Of a stretch of DNA of 5,883 bases, positions 1 through 5,165 are shown piece by piece. How positions within the stretch are numbered: the first letter of the stretch is position 1; each line of letters opens with the position of its first letter. The notes beneath the pieces are model-generated. The model was not told the DNA's origin. It was given only the letters and a program-made list of their open reading frames with translations, and did no database searches. Made by a program: the position numbers and the translations under genes. The stretch is taken from positions 1 through 5,883 of the forward strand of contig JBFWUW010000146.1 of the NCBI GenBank assembly GCA_050247075.1, written 5' to 3'. The DNA is from JBFWUW01 sp050247075 (GTDB taxonomy: Bacteria; Planctomycetota; Planctomycetia; Pirellulales; JBFWUW01).

Positions 1-190
1 GCGTATAGCCTACTTCACTGCGCTCCGGAAGGTATAGCGGCGGCGGTTTGCAGGGGGTGGAGTCCTTGATGTTACCGCTAACGGGTGCGGTTGAGTGACG
101 GGGGCGATTGAGGCTGCAACCGGCCAGCAAGCCGGCAGCTAGCACGACCATCAAGATGTTCCGGTGCGGCCCCTTTCCAAGGCCGCTCAC
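1..190 (-). CDS. Putative lipoprotein, 5' part only (runs off left edge)
   Basis: Reading the minus strand from about position 190 gives an open frame with no stop to the window edge (63 codons). The N-terminus looks like a lipoprotein signal peptide: a short basic n-region (GKGPHRN, residues 5-11), a hydrophobic stretch ILMVVLAAGL (12-21), and a lipobox L-A-G-C ending at Cys25. The mature part begins SLNRPRHS and becomes proline-rich (KPPPLYLPERS). I chose the GTG at 190 because it supplies a basic n-region and has a weak GGGA about 8 bases upstream. Alternatives are ATG at 211, or TTG/ATG at 154/151, which would leave almost no n-region. By family rule it should be lipidated at Cys25 and anchored in a membrane. 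I do not recognise the mature sequence, so no function is assigned. The lipobox is the main support. Confidence 0.6.
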   Translation of the reverse strand, partial: MSGLGKGPHRNILMVVLAAGLLAGCSLNRPRHSTAPVSGNIKDSTPCKPPPLYLPERSEVGYT

Positions 191-239
191 CTGGATCGTC
201 CCGTTTGCCATGCGGACTTCTGTTATGGAGTAGCTCACG

Positions 240-422
240 GTGGTTCAAACCGCTCGCCCAAAAGGTACATTTCCACGCCCTCCCAATATCGAGATTCCGC
301 CCAATGCGGCTTTAGCTGCCTTGGCGAACAAAGTGCAACGACCGATGCCAGGCGGCACTGCTATCAATCGCCAGCATGTCAGAGTTTGTCAGCACACGCC
401 TCGCGGTTGGTTTTGCAATTAG
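240..422 (+). CDS. Doubtful small ORF, 60 aa
   Basis: A GTG-initiated frame of 60 codons has a reasonable Shine-Dalgarno (GGAG at 227-230, 9 bases before the GTG) and lies divergent from the lipoprotein gene. The product is basic and proline-rich at its start (FPRPPNIEIPPNAAL) and contains two cysteines and no membrane segment. Third codon positions are not strongly G/C-biased, unlike the clear genes nearby, and I recognise no family. It is the only candidate in a gap of about 350 bases (191-544), and may be chance. Confidence 0.2.
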   Translation: MVQTARPKGTFPRPPNIEIPPNAALAALANKVQRPMPGGTAINRQHVRVCQHTPRGWFCN

Positions 423-530
423 CCCCAATTTCCGCTGTTTCTCCCGCGCGGTGGCAAAACGCAACCTATGCTTGAGGTAGGCCCACGCCCAGGCACCAGC
501 CAGCGCTGCGCACTGGCGGCGGGCATTTTT

Positions 531-534
531 GGAG
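531..534 (+). promoter_or_regulatory. Ribosome binding site of the 44-aa membrane protein
   Basis: GGAG lies 10 bases before the ATG at 545, between two copies of GCATTTTT (523-530 and 534-541). It supports translation of the short frame that follows. Confidence 0.5.
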
Positions 535-544
535 CATTTTTCCC

Positions 545-679
545 ATGATGAGCTGGTATCACGCTTTTTGGCAGACGATCAACTGCTTTGGCATGAAGGA
601 ATGGCTGGTCGTGCTAGGGGTGCTGTTTTCGATCGGCTTTTTCTGCATGAAGGGCTTCGGCTCGCGGTTGGACTGCTGA
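545..679 (+). CDS. Small single-pass membrane protein, 44 aa
   Basis: The frame begins with two adjacent ATG codons (545 and 548) behind a GGAG, and ends at TGA 677-679. The product has an aromatic amphipathic N-terminus (SWYHAFWQTINCFG, residues 3-16), then KEW and one hydrophobic span WLVVLGVLFSIGFFCM (20-35), then a short tail KGFGSRLDC. Three cysteines (14, 34, 44) and the glycine-rich GFGS after the span are visible. It stops 13 bases before the GGDEF gene start, so the two are probably co-transcribed and the small protein may act with the cyclase in the inner membrane. The layout (aromatic helix, KEW, membrane span, KGFGS tail) resembles small hypothetical proteins I associate with planctomycetes, but that is recollection and not a search. 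Function unknown. It is shorter than usual annotation limits and is easily missed. Confidence 0.7.
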   Translation: MMSWYHAFWQTINCFGMKEWLVVLGVLFSIGFFCMKGFGSRLDC

Positions 680-692
680 GTCCCGGAGTGAC

Positions 693-1613
693 GTGTTGTT
701 TCCATCCCTCATGCATGCCGCCCAATTCGTCTCCCCCGTGCTGGCGTTGTCCACGGTGGCGTTGTTGGGTTATTGGGTGGGGATCCGCGCACGAGATTCC
801 GTTCGCGGCACCGTGGAGAAGGCCAAGGTAGAGCTGAAGCGAGCCAAGGCGGTCTCGCGCGAATTGGACCGCATTTCCGCGGCGATTCGCGCGCACGTCG
901 AGAGCCACGAGACCAGCTTGGCCCAGTTCAAGCAGCGGTTGGGCAATCTGTGCGATGAAGCCGACGAGGGGAACTGGCAACAACTTTGCCAGATTGCCGA
1001 GGAGTTGCTGCGGCCCACCATGCGTCTAGCCAACCAATTGTCGCAGTGCCACGACGACCTGCGTCAGCAAGGCAACAAGCTAATGTCGTTCACCGATGTT
1101 CGCACCGACCCACTCACCAACCTCAGCAACCGCCGTGCCCTGGACGAAACCTTGGCCGGCCACATTGCCCTGCGGGCGCGGTACGGATTCTGCTTCTCGC
1201 TAGTGATCTTCGACATCGACCATTTCAAGGCGGTCAACGACAACCACGGCCACCTGGCCGGCGATGCGGTCTTGCAATCGGTGGCCCGGATTCTGGAATC
1301 GTGCGTCCGCGAGACCGACTTGATCGCGCGTTACGGCGGCGAAGAGTTCGTTCTGCTCATGCCGCAAACGGAACTCGACGGAGCGGCGCTGCTTTGCGAG
1401 CGGCTTCGCGCCAAGGTGGCTCAAGAAACGCGAGTCACCGTTAGCGGCGGTGTGGCCGCCGCGCTCGACTGCGAGACTGGCAAGGAATTGCTGGCCCGGG
1501 CCGATGCGGCCCTGTACAAGGCCAAGGCCGCCGGCCGCAACCAGGTCTTCGTCCACCGCGGCGACCACATGCACCCGGTCGCGCCATCCGAACCGGCCGC
1601 CAGCCAGACCTGA
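693..1613 (+). CDS. Membrane-anchored GGDEF diguanylate cyclase
   Basis: This enzyme should condense two GTP into cyclic di-GMP at the inner membrane. Of 306 residues, about 12-30 form one transmembrane segment (VSPVLALSTVALLGYWVG) followed by basic residues, giving a cytoplasmic C-terminus. Residues 38-130 are charged and helical, probably a coiled-coil or helical linker. The GGDEF domain spans about 135-288. It has TDPLTNLSNRR (138-148), the metal-binding FDIDHFK (173-179, with Asp174), the active-site GGEEF (215-219), and SGGVA and ADAALYKAK near the end. RETD at 206-209 sits exactly five residues before GGEEF, as in the inhibitory I-site. No PAS, GAF, HAMP or receiver domain is seen, so the signal may come through the membrane segment, the linker, or the small protein encoded just upstream. 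GGAG (685-688) lies only 4 bases before GTG 693; TTG at 696 (7 bases) is an equally good start. A short tail (289-306) follows the domain. Confidence 0.93.
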   Translation: MLFPSLMHAAQFVSPVLALSTVALLGYWVGIRARDSVRGTVEKAKVELKRAKAVSRELDRISAAIRAHVESHETSLAQFKQRLGNLCDEADEGNWQQLCQIAEELLRPTMRLANQLSQCHDDLRQQGNKLMSFTDVRTDPLTNLSNRRALDETLAGHIALRARYGFCFSLVIFDIDHFKAVNDNHGHLAGDAVLQSVARILESCVRETDLIARYGGEEFVLLMPQTELDGAALLCERLRAKVAQETRVTVSGGVAAALDCETGKELLARADAALYKAKAAGRNQVFVHRGDHMHPVAPSEPAASQT

Positions 1614-1644
1614 ACGGGCAGGCCCGCCGGATCGCCCATTTCCG

Positions 1645-1673
1645 TCGCCAGAGAAGTCCTTTTGCGATAGAAT
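1645..1673 (+). promoter_or_regulatory. Candidate sigma70-type promoter
   Basis: TCGCCA (1645-1650, 4 of 6 to TTGACA), a 17-base spacer, and TAGAAT (1668-1673, 5 of 6 to TATAAT) lie in the 97-base gap between the cyclase and the exported protein gene, about 38 bases before its ATG. The spacing is ideal, but the -35 is weak. It suggests the downstream gene can be expressed independently of the cyclase. Confidence 0.4.
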
Positions 1674-1710
1674 ACGCCAGGGGCGGCAAGTTCAGCGGAA
1701 GGAGCGAGCC

Positions 1711-2373
1711 ATGAGAACGGCCCTGGCGATTTCTTGCCTTTTGTTTGTGGCCAATGCGGCAGCCGGCCAGAGCCTGCCCGCGTCGGTGCAGTTGCCGACG
1801 CTACAGGTTTTTACCGTCGATACGACCGTCTCGGTCCCCGATCGCGGAGGAATGTGGCTGGGTGGCATCGGCCGCCGTCGCGAGGGACGGAACGAATTCG
1901 GCCCGCGGCCCTTTGCCTCGCGTCCTGGTTTGGGGGTGGAAACTGGCGCGTCGGGCGTGTTTGTCTCCGCCACGATCATCGACTTCGACGAGTTGGATCG
2001 CCAGGTGCTGGCGCGGGCCAGGCAAGAATCATTGCCGCTGGCTGCATCGTTGGCCGAGCAGGAACAGCACCGCCTGCAACAAGCCTTTGTTCGCGCGGCC
2101 GATGACCGTCCGGCTGGTCCCGCCAGCGTGGCCGAAATCCGCCAACGTCAGGCCAATCAACAAGACGCCACCCGCCGCGAAGGCGAGGATCTCTTGGAAC
2201 GAGCGCTGGTGGCGGAGGAAGAGGGCAAGTCGGGAACGGCCAAGATTTACTACCAAATGGCTGCGCGCCGCCTGACCGGCGAAGTCCGTAAAGAGGCCTT
2301 GCGCCGCCTGGCGGAACTTAGGGGCGAATCGCGTGGAAGGCCACGGGCGGACGTGACGCCAGACAACCCGTGA
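1711..2373 (+). CDS. Exported protein with secretin-like motif and helical C-terminus
   Basis: The 220-residue protein starts at ATG 1711 behind a strong GGAAGGAG (1697-1704). The same frame stays open upstream inside the cyclase gene, but a typical signal peptide begins at this ATG: MRTALAISCLLFVANAAAGQ, with likely cleavage after Ala18 or nearby. Residues 38-53, TTVSVPDRGGMWLGGI, match the pattern seen in C-terminal secretin domains (TTVxVPDGGTxxLGG). The following EGRNEFGPRPFASRPGLG and VFVSATIIDFDEL correspond in order to the loop and last strands of such domains. At about 60 residues this is too short for an outer-membrane pore, so it is probably a derived or borrowed fragment. Residues about 97-206 are charged and helical, ending in a TPR-like segment (GKSGTAKIYYQMAARR). 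It is likely periplasmic. The precise role is unknown; the secretin relation is my inference from motif order. Confidence 0.85.
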   Translation: MRTALAISCLLFVANAAAGQSLPASVQLPTLQVFTVDTTVSVPDRGGMWLGGIGRRREGRNEFGPRPFASRPGLGVETGASGVFVSATIIDFDELDRQVLARARQESLPLAASLAEQEQHRLQQAFVRAADDRPAGPASVAEIRQRQANQQDATRREGEDLLERALVAEEEGKSGTAKIYYQMAARRLTGEVRKEALRRLAELRGESRGRPRADVTPDNP

Positions 2374-2405
2374 GCGGCCCAATTATCGCTAGGCGCAAAG
2401 AAAGA

Positions 2406-2434
2406 CCCCGCTGGTGGGGCAGGGACCAGCGGGG
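2406..2434. terminator. Perfect 10-bp hairpin, probable terminator
   Basis: CCCCGCTGGT (2406-2415) and ACCAGCGGGG (2425-2434) are exact inverted repeats around a 9-base loop, starting 33 bases after the exported protein's stop. On the plus strand no T-run follows (caaatg). On the minus strand the stem is followed by TCTTTCTTT, so the classical intrinsic form points leftward, although no minus-strand gene is seen there. It probably ends the upstream transcript as a stable stem, or acts in both directions. It also lies inside the open frame extending upstream of queG, arguing against a start that far upstream. Confidence 0.6.
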
Positions 2435-2545
2435 CAAATGCACGCCGGCACAAGGGGCAGGGTCGCGCCGACAGCATCCAGAATATGCGCTTTTCGCGAT
2501 CAGTTGTCAAACATTTCGTATGAGTCCCCTTTCACCCACCCGATT

Positions 2546-3700
2546 GTGTCCGTTCCAGCTATCGACAACACGGCCATTGCCGCCCGACTCAAGGCCGAGA
2601 GCAGCCGCCTCGGTTTTGCCATGGCCGGCGTTTGCCCGGCTGTAACCGCGTCGGGCGTGGCAAATCTGCGCGAGTGGCTGTCAGCGGGCTACGCGGGCGA
2701 GATGGGCTATCTGAACGATCGCGCCACGGCGTATGAACACCCGCGGCATGTGCTGGAAGGCGTGCGCAGCATGTTGATGCTGGCCTATCCGTATCGCCAG
2801 CAAGACCCGCCGGCGGCCGGGGCGGGCCAAGGACGGGTATCTCGCTACGCTTGGGGGCGCGACTATCACGATGTGATTCACGAACGGCTGCATGCCCTGT
2901 GCGATGAACTCCGGCGGCTGGCACCTGACGCAAAGGTTCGTGGCGTGGTCGATTCGGCACCTTTGTTAGAACGCGAATACGCCGTGTTGGCGGGGCTGGG
3001 ATGGGTTGGTAAGAACACGCTCGTGCTTCATCGGCAATTCGGCAGTTGGTTTTTTCTGGCCGCGTTGCTGACCGACCTGGAACTTCCCCCCGATGATCCT
3101 CAAGCGGCTGATCATTGCGGCACCTGCACGGCCTGCCTGGATGCCTGCCCGACAGACGCCTTCGTCCAGCCGTATGTCCTCGATGCGCGGCGCTGTATCA
3201 GTTATCTGACGATCGAACATCGCTCGCCAGTGCCGCCGGAACTTCGCCCCGGCATCGGTGATTGGCTGTTCGGTTGCGATATCTGCCAGGATGTTTGCCC
3301 TTGGAACCACCACGCAGCACGCAGCGAGCCACTCTCTATGGCGGAGGAAGGCGAAGACGCACCGGTTGATCTGTGCGAGCTGTTCTTTATCGATGATACG
3401 GGCTTTCGACAACGGTTTCGCCGCACGCCGTTGTGGCGGCCCAAACGCCGTGGCCTGTTGCGCAACGCCGCTATCGTACTGGGCAACCGGCCCACGCCAA
3501 TGGCCATTGGCGCGCTGCGGAAGGGGCTGCAAGATATTGAGCCGTTGGTGCGTGGGGCCTGTGCCTGGGCCTTGGGCCGACAATTGTCATCGCAAGCAGC
3601 CACGGTGCTGCAAGAGCGGCGAAACCACGAGACTGATGCCGATGTGCTGATCGAGATCGAAGCGGCGTTGCGGCTGCTCCCCGGTGTCAGCGAAACGTAG
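2546..3700 (+). CDS. queG: Epoxyqueuosine reductase QueG
   Basis: QueG is a cytoplasmic cobalamin- and iron-sulphur-dependent enzyme that reduces epoxyqueuosine to queuosine in tRNA, the last step of queuosine synthesis. The 384-residue product matches the family length (about 380). Visible features: the VDSAPLLERE segment with the expected catalytic Asp136, the LGWVGKNTLVLH segment (151-162), and ferredoxin-type cysteines CGTCTACLDACP (191, 194, 197, 201), C217, and CDICQDVCP (244, 247, 251). These are exactly the eight ligands needed for two [4Fe-4S] clusters. Residues about 300-375 look like HEAT-type helical repeats, as in longer QueG forms. The frame is open back to 2414, but that extension covers the hairpin and has no QueG-like sequence. 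The GTG at 2546 places ARLKAESSRLGF where family members begin. No clear Shine-Dalgarno precedes it, so the exact start is less sure than the identity. No other queuosine gene is in view. Confidence 0.95.
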   Translation: MSVPAIDNTAIAARLKAESSRLGFAMAGVCPAVTASGVANLREWLSAGYAGEMGYLNDRATAYEHPRHVLEGVRSMLMLAYPYRQQDPPAAGAGQGRVSRYAWGRDYHDVIHERLHALCDELRRLAPDAKVRGVVDSAPLLEREYAVLAGLGWVGKNTLVLHRQFGSWFFLAALLTDLELPPDDPQAADHCGTCTACLDACPTDAFVQPYVLDARRCISYLTIEHRSPVPPELRPGIGDWLFGCDICQDVCPWNHHAARSEPLSMAEEGEDAPVDLCELFFIDDTGFRQRFRRTPLWRPKRRGLLRNAAIVLGNRPTPMAIGALRKGLQDIEPLVRGACAWALGRQLSSQAATVLQERRNHETDADVLIEIEAALRLLPGVSET

Positions 3701-3711
3701 CGATTGACCGC

Positions 3712-4683
3712 TTACTTGCTGGCGGATGCCCACGATTTCCGCGTCTCCGCGTTGCGCGTGGGCCGGGCGGCATGGGGCGTATCGAGCCGCAGTCCGGTTC
3801 GCGAAGAGGTATCGGCTGCGCCAGTTACAGCATCTGCCGCTTCGGTCAGGCCATCTGACGGGCGTTCCAGGCGTGCCGCCAGGCGGCCGATCGGCGCGGT
3901 CAACATGGCGGGCCGCGCGATACTGGCCAGGCATTCAGCGGCGATCGAGAACGGATGCATCAGGGCCGCCGTCCAGCCAAACTTGGCGCGGTGGCGGCGA
4001 TAGATGCGTTCCGCCGCGCGGGCCGCCCGAAAACCGGCCAGCGGAGCAGCCGTGCCATCGGCGTAGACCAGTGATTGCGGCTCGAAGCGGCACTCCATGT
4101 CTAGTTCGCGAATCCGCAGCGCCATTTCCACGTCGGCCAAGGCATCGCCCGCCCACGGTTCAAGACCGCGCAGGTTGACCAGGACCGACTTTCGGTAGAA
4201 GGCCGCCAGGCTGCTGGGACCGAGCACCTTGGCCTTGGCCGCCGCGGCCTTGGCTGCTGGACGGCCGGCGCAACGCTGGAAGGCTCTGCCGCCCCGGCTC
4301 CAGGCAACTCCCGCCGAAAGCGTTTGCTGTGGGCGGCGGAGGTTCAAAACCAGCGACGCCACGGCGGCCACGCGATCGTCGGCAAATTGCCGCAGTGGCT
4401 CGTCGGTCCAGCCTTCGGTGACTTCCGCGCCGCAGCCCAGCAGATGCACAATCGGGCCGCGGGCGTGGCGAAAACCTAGATTGGCAGTCTCGACCAGCGA
4501 TGCCCCCGAGGGAGCGGCCACCAGGCGAATTTCACCTTCCAAACCGTGCGGGTCGGCATAGGGCTCGGAATGAACGAGAATAACTTCCGTGTCGGCGGGC
4601 CGGTGTTGCAGCACGCTAACAAGGCTGTTTTCCAACAATTCCACCCGGCGCAACGCGGGAATCACGATCGAGAGCCGAAGCAC
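3712..4683 (-). CDS. GT2-like glycosyltransferase lacking a clear DxD
   Basis: The 323-residue product begins LRLSIVIPALRRVELLENSL, the first strand and helix of a GT-A fold family 2 glycosyltransferase. It continues with VILVHSEPYADP, then SGASLVETANLGFRHARGPIVHLL (60-82), the usual run up to the metal site. Where GT2 enzymes carry DxD or NPD, this one has LGCGAEVTEGW (82-92), with no aspartate. Later features are in place: GPSSLAAFYRKSVLVNLRGL (155-173), resembling the acceptor-side strand, and GDALADVEMALRIRE (179-193), resembling the family ED motif. Beyond about residue 275 lies an Ala/Arg/Thr-rich low-complexity tail. Start is GTG 4683 with AGGAAGG 6 bases upstream on the minus strand. 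No membrane segment is clear. It may transfer sugar to an envelope polysaccharide, be a metal-independent variant, or be an inactive binding protein. The fold is fairly secure, the activity is not. It ends 11 bases from queG, tail to tail. Confidence 0.8.
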   Translation of the reverse strand: MLRLSIVIPALRRVELLENSLVSVLQHRPADTEVILVHSEPYADPHGLEGEIRLVAAPSGASLVETANLGFRHARGPIVHLLGCGAEVTEGWTDEPLRQFADDRVAAVASLVLNLRRPQQTLSAGVAWSRGGRAFQRCAGRPAAKAAAAKAKVLGPSSLAAFYRKSVLVNLRGLEPWAGDALADVEMALRIRELDMECRFEPQSLVYADGTAAPLAGFRAARAAERIYRRHRAKFGWTAALMHPFSIAAECLASIARPAMLTAPIGRLAARLERPSDGLTEAADAVTGAADTSSRTGLRLDTPHAARPTRNAETRKSWASASK

Positions 4684-5165
4684 TGTGGGCCTTCCTGTCT
4701 TCGTCGAAATAAGACGACAAAGGTCGGTGGGTTCGGTACCAAAGACCGCCGCTGGCGCGACGGGCGGCCAAGCGGGATAACACTGCCGAATCCATTCGTC
4801 GCTGCCCTATAGAATCGGCAGCCGCGGGCTTCCGAATTTACCAGAAGCAACGAAAGGACCGCTTGTGCCGCTTGTGTGGCGGGAAAGTTTGCGTAGCCTA
4901 CCGAGTTTGGTATGGCAATCGCTTACGCACCTGTTGGTGATAGCAAGGATAGCGGCGGGAATAGCCATCAGCATAGAATCCATCAACATTCTGTTTGAGC
5001 AAATATTTGGCCGTGGAGAAAACGGCAGGTGCCTAAGTCAGCAGCGCAGCGAATGGCCCAGCGGAGTTGACGTTCCAACTGGTTTGGCCGGGCAGGAAAC
5101 TGCGTTCCAATGGGTTACAATCAAAACCCTGACTCGAACTCACCTTGCACAACGAGAGAACCACC
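4684..5165. other. Divergent intergenic region, no secure gene
   Basis: These 482 bases separate the minus-strand glycosyltransferase from the plus-strand dehydrogenase and must hold both promoters. They look less GC-rich than the flanking genes. I see two ATAGAAT motifs on the plus strand (4809-4815 and 4973-4979), a 6-bp inverted repeat around the first, a TACAAT (5116-5121) close to the dehydrogenase start without a good -35, and a direct repeat CGTTCCAA (5071-5078 and 5103-5110). No tRNA-like or other RNA fold was recognised by eye. An open frame at 4865-5215 is discussed among the rejected items. Confidence 0.5.
4801..4822 (+). promoter_or_regulatory. Inverted repeat enclosing a -10-like TATAGAAT
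   Basis: GCTGCC (4801-4806) and GGCAGC (4817-4822) are exact inverted repeats around CTATAGAATC, which contains the -10-like TAGAAT (4810-4815). No good -35 lies 16-18 bases upstream. The arrangement would suit an operator over a promoter, giving a leader of about 340 bases for the dehydrogenase gene, but the evidence is only the sequence pattern. Confidence 0.3.

Noticed and set aside
164..475. 103-codon plus-strand frame
   Set aside because: It overlaps the lipoprotein signal region and the alternative 240-422 frame, has no Shine-Dalgarno, and the product is compositionally random.
1614..1635. CGGGCAGGCCCG as a terminator after the cyclase
   Set aside because: The usable stem is only 4 bp and no T-run follows.
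1450..1710. Upstream in-frame extension of the exported protein gene
   Set aside because: It lies inside the cyclase gene in another frame and is Arg/Pro-rich shadow sequence. The signal peptide and strong ribosome site place the start at 1711.
2966..3583. 205-codon minus-strand frame opposite queG
   Set aside because: It is the antisense shadow of a clearly identified gene, with no recognisable protein features.
4697..4717. Two alternative 5-bp inverted repeats (TCGTC/GACGA and GTCTT/AAGAC) upstream of the glycosyltransferase start
   Set aside because: The arms are too short to separate from chance, and there is no supporting promoter pattern.
5071..5110. CGTTCCAA direct repeat as an attachment site or mobile-element duplication
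   Set aside because: It is only 8 bases, with nothing mobile between the copies.
5067..5121. TTGACG (5067-5072) with TACAAT (5116-5121) as promoter of the dehydrogenase
   Set aside because: The elements are 43 bases apart, far beyond the usual 16-18.
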